27,710 nt of DNA, taken from positions 1 through 27,710 of the forward strand of contig CABSDC010000028.1 in assembly GCA_902476295.1 (NCBI GenBank). Direction: 5' to 3'. Below are positions 15,849 to 24,894 of the stretch, in pieces. The position numbers and the translations under genes are program-made. The DNA is from SFTJ01 sp905210415 (GTDB lineage Bacteria; Bacteroidota; Bacteroidia; Bacteroidales; Muribaculaceae). The notes beneath the pieces are model-generated. The model saw only the letters and a program-made list of their open reading frames with translations. It was not told where the DNA came from and made no database searches. Each line of letters opens with the position of its first letter. Position 1 is the first letter of the stretch.

Positions 15849-16187
15849 TTACTTTTGCTCTGGTTGTTGAGTAGCTGGAAGCTCTTGAGCATCATTTGTA
15901 GTTTGAAATGGTGTTGCTTGAGTTTCCTGAGTTTGTGTTTGCACCACTTGAGCTTTCTTAACGTCGTTTGTAGGCAATTTAGCTGTAACGATGCTAAGCA
16001 AGCAAATGAAGATTGCAAGACCCCAAGTTGCTTTTTCGATGAAGTCGGTGGTTTTGCGTACGCCCATCATTTGGTTACCACTTGCAAAACCTGATGCAAG
16101 ACCGCCACCCTTTGATTTTTGGATAAGAACCACACCAATCAAGAGTATTGATGCGATGATTATAAGAATAATAAAAAATCCGTACAT
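15849..16187 (-). CDS. secG: Preprotein translocase subunit SecG
   Basis: A 112-residue membrane protein with two transmembrane helices (about 3-23 and 52-71) joined by the conserved loop IQKSKGGGLASGFASGN, the SecG signature. It assists SecYEG protein export. The C-terminal 40 residues are Gln/Thr-rich and variable, as in other Bacteroidetes. It ends an operon; its ATG is immediately after the TPR-like gene's stop, and a terminator follows. Confidence 0.94.
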   Translation of the reverse strand: MYGFFIILIIIASILLIGVVLIQKSKGGGLASGFASGNQMMGVRKTTDFIEKATWGLAIFICLLSIVTAKLPTNDVKKAQVVQTQTQETQATPFQTTNDAQELPATQQPEQK

Positions 16188-16188
16188 A

Positions 16189-16950
16189 TTATTTATTGTT
16201 TTTAATTTGTTCGTTTAATATAAGTTTCTTAAGGAAACGTATTTGGTCTGCAAAGTAAATACTTTTTTCTGGAAATTTCAAACTTATGTTGGTTATAATT
16301 TCCAAAGCCTTTGAATATTTGTGCTGTTTTATATAAATTTTAGCCAAACTCTCGCTAAACATAGATGCATCAACGTCTTCGGCCTTATCTACGTTGTCGT
16401 TTTGGGTTTGCTGTATTTCGGTGTCGTTGTCTTGTTTAATGATTGTGGTAGGGAAGTGTCCCTCTTTCTCTTTCGACTTGGCAATAAAGTCGTTGATGAG
16501 CTGATCATTCTTTGTTTTTGCCTCACCAGTGTGTGGCATGCTCTGCTGTTCTTCGGCAGCGAGTATGTCGGCATAGTCGGGCACAGGGTTGAAGATAAGG
16601 TTGTTGAGCACTTCAATTTCCTTATCGCTCGATGAGCCGAATGTGTTGAGGAATGTGTCGATGGTGTTTTCTGTGGTGGGCTTTTGCGGTTGTGGTTTTT
16701 CGGGATAGAAGTTGGCAAAAACCTCGGCGTTCTCACCGAGCAGACAGTAAAGGCTTTTGCGGTTTGGGTAGGAGATAGCCACGCGAGCCAGCAGGTCGCT
16801 ATCAGCTTCTGCCTCCGCATTGCGCTTGAGATACATCACGGCTGGCAAGGTGAAGTAGGGGTATTCTTTCAATGCCTCGTTGCACCATTGCTGACTCACC
16901 TGAGCATCTTCGTTTTGCAGGTATTGCTTTATGTCGTTGTTTATATCCAT
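16189..16950 (-). CDS. TPR-like protein of unknown function
   Basis: A 253-residue, acidic, soluble protein with no signal peptide. The C-terminal 50 residues (MFSESLAKIYIKQHKYSKALEIITN and LKFPEKSIYFADQIRFLKKLI) read like a tetratricopeptide hairpin. The N-terminal 75 residues (QWCNEALKEYPYFTLPAVMYLKR) are also helical and repeat-like. The middle is low-complexity and Gln/Asp-rich. Homologues between lptE and secG are common in Bacteroidetes and carry no experimental role that I know. It is tightly coupled to secG, so a role around the envelope or export is possible but inferred. Confidence 0.75.
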   Translation of the reverse strand: MDINNDIKQYLQNEDAQVSQQWCNEALKEYPYFTLPAVMYLKRNAEAEADSDLLARVAISYPNRKSLYCLLGENAEVFANFYPEKPQPQKPTTENTIDTFLNTFGSSSDKEIEVLNNLIFNPVPDYADILAAEEQQSMPHTGEAKTKNDQLINDFIAKSKEKEGHFPTTIIKQDNDTEIQQTQNDNVDKAEDVDASMFSESLAKIYIKQHKYSKALEIITNISLKFPEKSIYFADQIRFLKKLILNEQIKNNK

Positions 16951-16969
16951 ATATCGTATAGTGTGGGGG

Positions 16970-17482
16970 TTACCAGTTGCCGAATGTTTGATTGAATATC
17001 AGGTCGGCGAGTTCTTTGCTTATTTCCTCACATAGCTGGTCTTGCACGTCGGTGAGCATCTCGCTGCTGTCGAAATCGCGATAAGAAGAGAACGAAAGGT
17101 CGGCTTCTTTGTCGGGATTTACGTTGTCGATATATTTCACGCGCACGGTGATAGTGAGTCGTGTCTTAGATGCGTAGGCGTTGTCGTTGACGGCTTGTGG
17201 CGACAGATTATAGCCAGTGATTTCGCCTTCGATACGTATATCGGTGTTTGGATTGTCTTGCATCTTCAGGCGTGTTTGGCGAGTCACCATGTCGGTCATG
17301 GTGTTTTCAAAGAGTTGTTGCAGAGGAGGGTATACCAATGCTGCACGAATAGGAAATTCGCCTATCGACACGGTGTGGTATTTGTTATAGTCGATTGATG
17401 AGCCATTAAATTTAAATGAAGGCACACAAGCCTGCAATATGATTGTCAATGGCACTATGAGCAGCAATATTCGTTTCAGCAT
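16970..17482 (-). CDS. lptE: LptE-like LPS-assembly lipoprotein
   Basis: A 170-residue lipoprotein. The signal peptide ends in a lipobox (ILQAC, Cys19). The remainder fits the LptE family of Bacteroidetes: FNGSSIDYNKYHTVSIGEFP, LQQLFENTMTDMVTRQTRLKM, the IRIEGEITGYNLSPQA strand and TRLTITVRVKYID. LptE plugs the LptD outer-membrane pore in lipopolysaccharide export. It lies 9 bp after the sigma-54 activator and 19 bp before the TPR-like gene. LptD is not in the window. Confidence 0.87.
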   Translation of the reverse strand: MLKRILLLIVPLTIILQACVPSFKFNGSSIDYNKYHTVSIGEFPIRAALVYPPLQQLFENTMTDMVTRQTRLKMQDNPNTDIRIEGEITGYNLSPQAVNDNAYASKTRLTITVRVKYIDNVNPDKEADLSFSSYRDFDSSEMLTDVQDQLCEEISKELADLIFNQTFGNW

Positions 17483-17491
17483 AATGGTGGA

Positions 17492-18841
17492 TTATTTACA
17501 TTTGTCGTTAAGTTTATATTCTTCAATCTTGCGATAGAGGGTGCGCTCCGATATTTTGAGTTGATCGGCAGTGATTTTGCGCTTGCCGTTGTTGCGCACA
17601 AGTGCCTGCTCAATGGCCTCTTTTTCTATTTCCTCGAGCGATTTGAATTCTTCGTCGCTTGATTCCACATCCACAAGGCGATATTTGTGAGAATCGTCGC
17701 CAACGTTGTGCACGATAGGGGCGAGCATGCCGTGTGAAGTGCTTTTCACAGGATATTGCGATACCTCTGTGTTGGCGTAGCTTTGATCTACCTTGGTGCT
17801 ATCGGCTTTGTCGCTATCGAGGTAGAGATAGTCTTCGTGCATATACACATCTTTGTTGTCGTCACTCACGGTGGCAGGCTGACTGATGCGATTGTCGATG
17901 TGGGTGCTTTCTGGATAATTATTGATTTTTTTCTTCAGTTCGTTCACTTCGTTGAAGAGATTTTTAATCATTTCCAGAAGCATTCCGTTGATATTGTTGT
18001 TGTCGTGGTTTTTGGTAGCCACGATGCTTGTGCTTAGCACTGTGTCTTGTGAAATGTATTTAGCGATGATGTCGGCGTCGATTTCCTTGCCGCCCTCATA
18101 CACGCATATACGCTCTATGATGCTCTTGAGCTCGCGCACATTGCCTGGCCAAGAATACATAGTGAGTGCATTCAGCGCCGATTCGCTGAATTTCACAGGT
18201 GGAGTGTTGTATTTGTCGGCAAAGTCGTGAGCAAACACGCGCACAATCATCTTGATGTCGTCGGCGCGCTCGCGCAGTGCAGGTATATCAATCTGTATGG
18301 TGGACAGGCGATAATACAAATCCTCGCGGAAGCGGCCTTCTCTCACGGCGTCTTTGAGGTTTTTGTTGGTGGCAGCCACTATGCGCACATCGGTCTTCTG
18401 CACCACGTCAGATCCCACTTTGATGTATTCGCCGTTTTGCAGCACGCGCAGCAGACGTGCTTGTGTGGCGAGTGGCATTTCAGCCACCTCGTCGAGGAAG
18501 ATTGTTCCGCCGTTGGTCTCTTCGAAGTAGCCTTTGCGGTCTTTGTCGGCGCCGGTGAAAGCGCCTTTCACGTGGCCGAACAGTTCGCTCTCGATGGTGC
18601 CTTCTGGTATGGCACCGCAGTTTACCACGGTGTATTTCTTGTTTTTGCGCTTGCTGTATTTGTGTATGATTTGCGGGAAGAATTCCTTACCCGAACCGCT
18701 CTCGCCTATGATAAGCACAGAAAGGTCGAACGGTGCAACTTTCAATGCCCTTTCGATGGCATTGTTTAGTGCCGATGAATTGCCAACAATTGAGAATTGC
18801 TGCTTTGCTGCCAATATATCTTTGTTTTCGTTTTGTGCCAT
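17492..18841 (-). CDS. Sigma-54-dependent transcriptional activator lacking a receiver domain
   Basis: A 449-residue enhancer-binding protein. The AAA+ domain starts almost at the N-terminus: Walker A GESGSGKE (46-53), the sigma-54 contact loop GAFTGAD (93-99), Walker B GGTIFLDEV (111-119), the arginine-finger region FREDLYYRL and WPGNVREL. A variable acidic linker follows (about 270-400), then a Fis-type helix-turn-helix (IEQALVRNNGKRKITADQLKISERTLYRKIEEY). There is no phosphoreceiver, GAF or PAS domain, so its activity must be controlled otherwise. It sits inside the acyltransferase-lptE-secG operon; whether it regulates envelope genes is an inference. Confidence 0.93.
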   Translation of the reverse strand: MAQNENKDILAAKQQFSIVGNSSALNNAIERALKVAPFDLSVLIIGESGSGKEFFPQIIHKYSKRKNKKYTVVNCGAIPEGTIESELFGHVKGAFTGADKDRKGYFEETNGGTIFLDEVAEMPLATQARLLRVLQNGEYIKVGSDVVQKTDVRIVAATNKNLKDAVREGRFREDLYYRLSTIQIDIPALRERADDIKMIVRVFAHDFADKYNTPPVKFSESALNALTMYSWPGNVRELKSIIERICVYEGGKEIDADIIAKYISQDTVLSTSIVATKNHDNNNINGMLLEMIKNLFNEVNELKKKINNYPESTHIDNRISQPATVSDDNKDVYMHEDYLYLDSDKADSTKVDQSYANTEVSQYPVKSTSHGMLAPIVHNVGDDSHKYRLVDVESSDEEFKSLEEIEKEAIEQALVRNNGKRKITADQLKISERTLYRKIEEYKLNDKCK

Positions 18842-18885
18842 AATTTTTTTTGATGTTTGCTAAGAGTGAAAAAAAGCGTTGCGCA

Positions 18886-19722
18886 TTACTTCAATGCGCG
18901 CATAGCGTAGGTCTTTGCCTTCAAAAATTCTCCGAGTTGGTCTAAGTCGTCAAACTTGGCGATTTCCTCGTAAGGGATTGGTTCGCCCACTGAGATGTGT
19001 ATCTCAGAGTTTTTCTTGCGGAATACTTCGGCAGGTAGGCGAAGGGTGCGCAATTGCCAGCTCACCACGCCGAGGAAGTTAAACCACCAGCTGTTGCGGG
19101 TATGGAAGTAGATAGGCACTACAGGCACCTTCATCTGCTTGATGAGGCGAATGATTGTAGGTTGCCATTTGCGGTCGTCGATATTGCCGTGGATATTGAG
19201 TTTCGACACTGCACCGGCAGGGAAGAAGCCCATTGGTTCGCCGCTTTTCACTTGCATCATGGCTGCCTTGATGCCTTGCATCGACACTGCTTTCTTCTTA
19301 GGGTCAGACGAGGCGAGTGCGTCAACAGCGATGAAGTTTGGGCGCATGGCAGAGATATAGTTGAGCACCATATTCACCATCACCTTGAATTTAGGGCGGC
19401 GTTGGCCCACAATCTTGATGAGTGAGATGCCGTCGAGTGCGCCGAGTGGGTGATTCGACACGGTGATGAAGCTGCCTGAAGGCAGATGGTCGAGACGCTC
19501 CTCATTGTCGATGCGGAGTGTGATGTTGAGGTCTTTGAGCAAGCCTTCCACAAATGGAACACCTGGGGTGTCGCAGTTGTGGTCGTGTATCCAGTTCACC
19601 TTGTCCACTGAGAGCAGTTTCAAAAGACCGTTAACCAGTTTTTCCTTACCGTCGAGGAAAGGCACCATCTTGCGTATATCGTTGTAATCAAGCACTGATC
19701 GCTTTATAGGAGTTTCTTCCAT
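18886..19722 (-). CDS. PlsC-like lysophospholipid acyltransferase family protein
   Basis: A 278-residue protein of the 1-acyl-glycerol-3-phosphate acyltransferase superfamily. The catalytic motif is NHPLGALDG (90-98), with His91 and Asp97 separated by five residues rather than the usual four. The FFPAGAVSKL block corresponds to FPEGTRS and VPIYFHTRNSWWF follows. This NHP-x-GALDG form is typical of the OlsA/OlsF-type O-acyltransferases that make amino-acid lipids; in Bacteroidetes the matching enzyme would take part in glycine/serine lipid synthesis (GlsA-like). No GNAT partner (GlsB-like) is adjacent, so the substrate stays open. It is the first gene of the operon running to secG. Confidence 0.82.
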   Translation of the reverse strand: MEETPIKRSVLDYNDIRKMVPFLDGKEKLVNGLLKLLSVDKVNWIHDHNCDTPGVPFVEGLLKDLNITLRIDNEERLDHLPSGSFITVSNHPLGALDGISLIKIVGQRRPKFKVMVNMVLNYISAMRPNFIAVDALASSDPKKKAVSMQGIKAAMMQVKSGEPMGFFPAGAVSKLNIHGNIDDRKWQPTIIRLIKQMKVPVVPIYFHTRNSWWFNFLGVVSWQLRTLRLPAEVFRKKNSEIHISVGEPIPYEEIAKFDDLDQLGEFLKAKTYAMRALK

Positions 19723-19794
19723 GTTTTATGTTGTGTATGTGATAAATAATCTAATCTTTTTGTGTCGCGACTGAGCATACTTAGTCACAATATG

Positions 19795-19828
19795 CAAAGT
19801 TACTAAAAAAACAGATATACTGACAAAA
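19795..19828 (-). promoter_or_regulatory. Promoter of the acyltransferase-lptE-secG operon
   Basis: On the minus strand TTTTG (19824-19828), 21 nt, then TAACTTTG (19795-19802), a near-ideal Bacteroidetes promoter 72 bp before the ATG. The predicted leader is about 65 nt. Confidence 0.75.
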
Positions 19829-19877
19829 TTGCAGTATTTTTGAACATAAACAACGCTTTTTCACACACATAATCAAA

Positions 19878-19950
19878 AAATATCCTCGGTGAAGATGACG
19901 ACATCGCTTGCACATAAAGCAAGTGATCATCAGCCTCACCGAGGATATTA
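19878..19950 (-). terminator. Long compound terminator hairpin downstream of the lipoprotein gene
   Basis: ATATCCTCGGTGA (19880-19892) and TCACCGAGGATAT (19936-19948) form a perfect 13-bp outer stem. An inner stem pairs ATCGCTTG with CAAGTGAT (one G-T wobble), flanked by GATG/CATC. On the minus strand the structure ends in a T run. It terminates the C10 peptidase-lipoprotein transcript. Confidence 0.85.
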
Positions 19951-19972
19951 GATGGAGATTAGTATTACTGCA

Positions 19973-20530
19973 TTATTTAGGCAAAGACACCACCAGTGGA
20001 GTGCAACCGCTGAAGTGCGAGCGTATGATCTCGTTCACTTTGGCGGTGTCGGCAACTGCCTCGTTGAAGTTGATAGGCAGGCGATACATTTCCAAGAGAG
20101 GGTTTTTGTCGATGATGCTATTCATCAGCAGGTCGGTGCTTGGCACTGCGGGCAATTCGGCATAATCCTTATATGTGAGAGAAAGGAAAGCCACAGTGTT
20201 GCCAATGCCACGTTGGTCGAGCAGATAACCATCGGCAAGCGGCAGCGGTGTAGGCAGATGGCGCACGTCGGATGGTGCTGGATACGACATTATAGCGGTC
20301 TTGTCGGCATTGAGCATCACAGGCACCTTATTGTTGTAGTTGGCGCGTGTCTTATATACGATGGCTGCAGGCAGTGCGTTAGCAGTAGGGTTTGAAATCA
20401 CCATTTTAGTGTCTTCAATAGGCGTAATCACCTCTGGAGTGGCGTTTTCGTTGGTCACGTCTACCACCTTTTGCGATTTGCATGCTTGCAAAGTTGCCAT
20501 AAGCAGAAATATTACTAATATCTTATACAT
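19973..20530 (-). CDS. Lipoprotein of unknown function
   Basis: A 185-residue lipoprotein. The signal peptide ends in a lipobox (TLQAC, Cys17). The mature part has no domain I recognise; the segment AAIVYKTRANYNNKVPVMLN, then SYPAPSDV and GYLLDQRGIGNTVAFLSLTYKDYAEL look conserved-style rather than random. The tail ends with SHFSGCTPLVVSL. The residues after the Cys (KSQK) lack a clear surface-export signal. It lies 24 bp downstream of the intact C10 peptidase and shares its transcript, so a partner or inhibitor role is conceivable, but the sequence does not resemble known C10 inhibitors. Confidence 0.8.
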   Translation of the reverse strand: MYKILVIFLLMATLQACKSQKVVDVTNENATPEVITPIEDTKMVISNPTANALPAAIVYKTRANYNNKVPVMLNADKTAIMSYPAPSDVRHLPTPLPLADGYLLDQRGIGNTVAFLSLTYKDYAELPAVPSTDLLMNSIIDKNPLLEMYRLPINFNEAVADTAKVNEIIRSHFSGCTPLVVSLPK

Positions 20531-20554
20531 ATTGGATGAATAAATATTGTTGCA

Positions 20555-23014
20555 TTATCGTTTTATGATTCTCTGCACTTCGGTGCCTGTGGTGGTGTGT
20601 GTCTTCACTACATATACACCTGGTGTAAGATTAGATACATCTACAGTCACATTGTTGAGTTGGGCAGTGAGAAGGTTCACCACTTGCTGTCCGCTTGCCG
20701 AGAACACTTCTACGCGCTTGATTTCGCTTGGTGCCACCACGTTTATCACGTCGTCGGCAGGGTTAGGGAATACGTAGTATTGTTCGTTGGCTTGCACATC
20801 GTCGATGCCCGAAGTGATGGTGAATGCCACTGGGTTTGTGAGTCTCTCGGTGAGAGTGGAATTAAATATAGCCGTGAGATATTGTTGATTGAGTACTGGG
20901 TTGTCTATTGATAGATTCCATTCTACGTATTTATCTCCTCGATACAAGAAAATAATGTCTGAGAGTTTATAGCTTATAAAACTACCGTTTTTATCGAAAA
21001 GAGCGCATGCCAGATTATCTGTGAAAAATCCTGATGTACATTGCACCATAGTAGAAATACTGATGTTTGAAGCATCTACGTTGTTGATGTTTTTCACCAC
21101 AGGAGTGTTCACAGAAATTACTGTTTCTCCTTCAACTTTAGATATTTTGATGTCGTAGAGTTCGGAGATTGGACCAAAACTATGATTGTTAATTTTGCGT
21201 GCAAGTACAAGTTTGTAATCACCTTCTTTAACATCGTCACCTATTGAGCCATATAGGTTGTGTGTTTGTGACTTGCCCTTAGGAAGGTCGAAAACCTGAG
21301 AATAGCCTTGCGCCACTAAATTTGTGCCATTGCTGTTGAGAATCAATGCGTAAATATCGTCGCAGAAATCAAGTCCTGAATTAGATAATGTGACATTTAG
21401 TACAAATTTTTTGCCTATGTGGAATTGACTTTCTGTACTTATATTAACCACTTCAAATTTGAATGTTTCTACATTTGGCTTTTGGAAAGTAAAGTTCATT
21501 CCATCAATGGTCATTATGCAGTGGTCGATAGCGCCGTATGGCACCTTGCCTTCTACGTATTTTTTTTGTGTTTCGTCGTATAGTGCAGGTGTGAGGCGAT
21601 ATGTGCCGTTGCCAAGTTTGTATAGTTTATTTAATTCTACTTTAAAGTCACTGAACATGTAGTCGTAGATAGGTGTGAGAGAAAATGTTGTGTTCAATCC
21701 TCCTACAAACACTTTTTTCTTGGTTGCAGTGTTTTCTGCATATACGCCAAATGTTACTGTCACATCGCCTTTGTAAGGAGAATAGTATGATATACCACCA
21801 AATGAGAATTCCACAGGGTCGTCGAGCAAACTTGCCGATGTGGTATTTGTAGTGAAATCTTCCAATACACCATAGAATTTAGAAGTTTCTCCTCCTTCAT
21901 CTTTCTTTATGTTGTAGATGAGTTCTTGACCGCTGTTAAATCCACCGCTGCTGCCGCCTATGCCTTGTGAGTTAGGGGTGAGCGCTGTGAGTTTGAAGTA
22001 GCCGTCAGCCATGCCACCCCATCCCCAGTTGATGTGGTAGAAATCATCTTTGTCGTAACCGTCGCACACAAATGCGTGTCCGCCATCAGTGCTTTGGCCG
22101 CAAATCATCACAGGGCGCTTGTTATCCAACTCGTTGTAAATGATATTGCTCCATTCTTCTATGCTATAGTAAGTGCGTCGCTCATAGCGAATCGATTTGT
22201 CGTATTTGAAATTGTTGGCAAATGAGAGGAGTGTGAATCCGTAGTATGCACCTGATTCCAATCCGTAGCCCATATTAGATCCTATGCCGCAATTATACAT
22301 AAGTGTGGCCACGGCATCGTTTTGAGCGCTGGTTGAGCCCATTGAGTAGTCGTCTATCATGTTTGTCCAGTCGAAGCGTGTCTTGCTGAAGTCGAGCGAT
22401 AGATTCACGTCTTTACCGTTGATTTTTGTTGTGTAGGAGTAGGAGCCTTCGCCTTGATCTGGCCAGTTGTGATATTTCATCACTTGTGCCATTGCTGTGG
22501 CTACGCAACCCGTTACGCATCGGTTTTGATTGTCATACATAGGGCAAAGATTGTTGTATGGCTCGCTTTGATTCCATTTTGTGGTTACCAATGGAGCAAT
22601 GGCGTGGCGCTCGCTTGCATTGGTTGTGAGTGAAATAGTGACAGGGGTGTCGGTATTATGCTCCAAGACATACGCCATTTCTTTCTTATATTCGTTGAGC
22701 ATATACTTCAATGCCGGAGGAATGTTGTTGGCGTCGAATGTGCCATTGCTATAGCCCAATATCGGATATGTGCAGTCGTCGGCAGAGGCTACCACAAAGC
22801 CTGTTTTGCCGGTATTGAACACATAATAGAAATTGCTGCTGCCATTGCTCTCGGTGTAGGCGAGGCTTACGTTGGCGTTATTGAGCGATTTCAGTCGGCT
22901 TGAGGTGCACACAAAGTTTATCACGTCACTCTTAGCTTGTTCGGCAGTGATTTGTCGAGCTTTTAGCTGTTGCGAAGCGATAATTAAAAGCAAAAGTATG
23001 ACTATTTTCTTCAT
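20555..23014 (-). CDS. Secreted C10-family (streptopain-like) cysteine peptidase with Por-type C-terminal sorting domain
   Basis: An 819-residue exported peptidase from the ATG at 23014 (MKKIVILLLLI); the longer frame's 11 extra residues precede the signal peptide. A propeptide follows (about 20-140; ITAEQAKSDVINFV, YYVFNTGKTGFVVASADD). The catalytic domain has Cys170 (GCVATAMAQVMKYHNWP) and His313 (GGHAFVCDGY), then YHINWGWGGMADGYF. The middle holds Ig-like beta regions. The last about 75 residues (VFPNPADD, VEVFSASGQQV, VDVSNLTPGVYVVK, RIIKR) match a type IX secretion C-terminal domain. It is probably surface-attached or released. The TATCTTTG element at 23045-23052 may be its -7 box. It is paralogous to the broken gene next door. 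Confidence 0.93.
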   Translation of the reverse strand: MKKIVILLLLIIASQQLKARQITAEQAKSDVINFVCTSSRLKSLNNANVSLAYTESNGSSNFYYVFNTGKTGFVVASADDCTYPILGYSNGTFDANNIPPALKYMLNEYKKEMAYVLEHNTDTPVTISLTTNASERHAIAPLVTTKWNQSEPYNNLCPMYDNQNRCVTGCVATAMAQVMKYHNWPDQGEGSYSYTTKINGKDVNLSLDFSKTRFDWTNMIDDYSMGSTSAQNDAVATLMYNCGIGSNMGYGLESGAYYGFTLLSFANNFKYDKSIRYERRTYYSIEEWSNIIYNELDNKRPVMICGQSTDGGHAFVCDGYDKDDFYHINWGWGGMADGYFKLTALTPNSQGIGGSSGGFNSGQELIYNIKKDEGGETSKFYGVLEDFTTNTTSASLLDDPVEFSFGGISYYSPYKGDVTVTFGVYAENTATKKKVFVGGLNTTFSLTPIYDYMFSDFKVELNKLYKLGNGTYRLTPALYDETQKKYVEGKVPYGAIDHCIMTIDGMNFTFQKPNVETFKFEVVNISTESQFHIGKKFVLNVTLSNSGLDFCDDIYALILNSNGTNLVAQGYSQVFDLPKGKSQTHNLYGSIGDDVKEGDYKLVLARKINNHSFGPISELYDIKISKVEGETVISVNTPVVKNINNVDASNISISTMVQCTSGFFTDNLACALFDKNGSFISYKLSDIIFLYRGDKYVEWNLSIDNPVLNQQYLTAIFNSTLTERLTNPVAFTITSGIDDVQANEQYYVFPNPADDVINVVAPSEIKRVEVFSASGQQVVNLLTAQLNNVTVDVSNLTPGVYVVKTHTTTGTEVQRIIKR

Positions 23015-23406
23015 AGATTGAATTTTTTTAAGTTTACATTTTATCAAAGATATTAAATTTTGCTGGTTATGTGTGAATTACAGCTATTAATCCGCCTATA
23101 ATTAATATATATTAACTATTTTCAGTGCAGTAGTGGTGATGGAAAAAAGAAATAGGCAACCTGTTCACACAGCCTGCCTATCATCTTTCTTTCTCAAGTA
23201 TTTACTAACTGTCTTCTTTGTTAGTGAGTAGAATCTCTTTTTTATCAAGATTTCCTACTACCAAAAATATCTTAAGAAATCTGACCATATAAAAAGTGAC
23301 TTACTAATAAATAATTATATATACTTTTTTGATTATTCCTTAAAATAAATCCATTTACATATACTAATCTTTTTACCTAATTAATCCTTATCAAATGATC
23401 TACGAA
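23015..23406. other. AT-rich intergenic region with one hairpin
   Basis: A 392-base gap between two C10 peptidase genes. It holds a -7-like TATCTTTG (minus strand, 23045-23052) for the intact gene and the hairpin at 23152-23181. The rest (about 23190-23400) is AT-rich with no open frame or RNA gene that I can recognise. Confidence 0.6.
23140..23181 (-). terminator. Probable terminator of the broken C10 peptidase gene
   Basis: ATAGGC (23152-23157) pairs with GCCTAT (23176-23181), with an inner TGT/ACA pairing. On the minus strand it is followed by a T-rich tract (23142-23151). It lies about 225 bp after the stop at 23407, which is unusually far. Confidence 0.5.
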
Positions 23407-24894
23407 TTAATCTCTTTTAATAAGAATCTGCTCAACAATGGTGTCGTTGCCGCTCACGGCTTTCACCATGTAGATGCCAGTTTCGGCAGCACCTATGCTG
23501 AGTGTTACGTTGTTGCTTGCCTCGCATGCTGCTGAAACAACGAGTGCGCCAGCGGTGTTGTATACCTTCACGCTGCTGATTTCGCTTTCAGCTGTCACGT
23601 TCATCACGTTGCCATCTACGGTTACAGCCAATTGTTGGTTGTTGATTTCCTCGATGCCGGTGTAGACGGTCTTCTTCACGCTTACAGGGAAGTCGGTGTC
23701 GCTCACTGCTTGTCCTTCGGCGTTGCTGATGCGTATTGCGTAAGTGCCGCTTTCTATGTTTTGAAGCGAGCCGTTGATGTTGACAGTCTTGGTGGTTTTG
23801 CTTGGCACGTCGGCGTTTTCGCTGAATGTCACAGCCTTTTCGCCGTTGGCATTGATGAGCGATAGTTCGAGCATATCTTCGTAGTCGCTTTGGCCGAGGT
23901 TGCTGAGTGTCACGTCTACCACGAGGTCTTTACCAGCGATTGCCTGGTCAACATTCACCTTGTCGATGTTGAGGTTGGCTGGCGATTTCACCTGTTCGCA
24001 AGTGAGAGTGCCGTCGGCTGCGCGGTGCAATATCACTTTGTTGATAAATTGTTCTGAGTGGATCACTGGTTGCCAAACGTCGCTGCCGAAGTTTTTAAAC
24101 TCAGGGCTTGCTTCGTAAGAGCATCCTATCTTGATGTAGTTCTTCCAATCGTCCCATCCAGAGCCAAATTTCCAGTTATTGTGCAGGTTGTTGAGTCCGA
24201 AAGGAGTATTTGATTTGATGTAGGTCACTTCGCGAGTGTCTACGTTCACCAATTTTACGCGCACGCTGTCGGTAATCTCCACGTTGGTGTATTCTGAGAT
24301 ATTTTTCACTAAACTGGTTGAGGTGCAGTTGTAGTCTAAGATACCAGTAAATAGGTTTTTTGTTTCGCTGTTAGGCACTTTTTCCAAAGCGAGGCGGAAT
24401 ATACCAGTCTTATAATACATTGTCAGGTTGCCGTATGCTATGATTGGAGTATCATAGTGGTCGTTGGTAGCGTTAGGTTTATCTATACCTATAACGGCAC
24501 CTTGGTTTTGGTTGTAGACATATTGTGTCTTTGAATCGCCGAATGGAGCGAGTGCGCTCATCTTGAAGTAGCCGTTGCCATTGCCGCCCCAACCCCAGTT
24601 GAAGTGGAAGGTGTTGTCGTCGGCTTTGTAACCGTCGCATACAAATGCGTGGCGATTTAGCATTCCGCCGCCGGAGTAGCACACTGGGCGGTGGTTGGAA
24701 ATCTCATTGTAGATTATGTTTTCCCACTCGGCATCGGTGAAGTAGTTGCGTTCGCGATAAGAAGCACACTTTGCGTAGCCTAAGTGCTCATAAAGGCGAA
24801 CGATGTTTGACATATATGCGTTGCTGCCGCCAGTGCCGTAGGTGGTGTATACAGCCACACCTGCGTGGTAGAGGAGGTGTGACACGGCTTTCAC
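23407..24894 (-). CDS. C-terminal fragment of the frameshifted C10 peptidase
   Basis: A 495-codon frame opening at a GTG. It holds the catalytic His (NRHAFVCDGYK, His82 of the fragment), FHFNWGWGGNGNGYF, beta-sandwich regions and the C-terminal sorting-like domain. It has no signal peptide of its own, so it would not be exported unless it is joined to the upstream frame. Confidence 0.78.
   Translation of the reverse strand: MKAVSHLLYHAGVAVYTTYGTGGSNAYMSNIVRLYEHLGYAKCASYRERNYFTDAEWENIIYNEISNHRPVCYSGGGMLNRHAFVCDGYKADDNTFHFNWGWGGNGNGYFKMSALAPFGDSKTQYVYNQNQGAVIGIDKPNATNDHYDTPIIAYGNLTMYYKTGIFRLALEKVPNSETKNLFTGILDYNCTSTSLVKNISEYTNVEITDSVRVKLVNVDTREVTYIKSNTPFGLNNLHNNWKFGSGWDDWKNYIKIGCSYEASPEFKNFGSDVWQPVIHSEQFINKVILHRAADGTLTCEQVKSPANLNIDKVNVDQAIAGKDLVVDVTLSNLGQSDYEDMLELSLINANGEKAVTFSENADVPSKTTKTVNINGSLQNIESGTYAIRISNAEGQAVSDTDFPVSVKKTVYTGIEEINNQQLAVTVDGNVMNVTAESEISSVKVYNTAGALVVSAACEASNNVTLSIGAAETGIYMVKAVSGNDTIVEQILIKRD

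Noticed and set aside
18227..18769. 180-codon plus-strand frame
   Set aside because: Antisense to the conserved AAA+ core of the sigma-54 activator.
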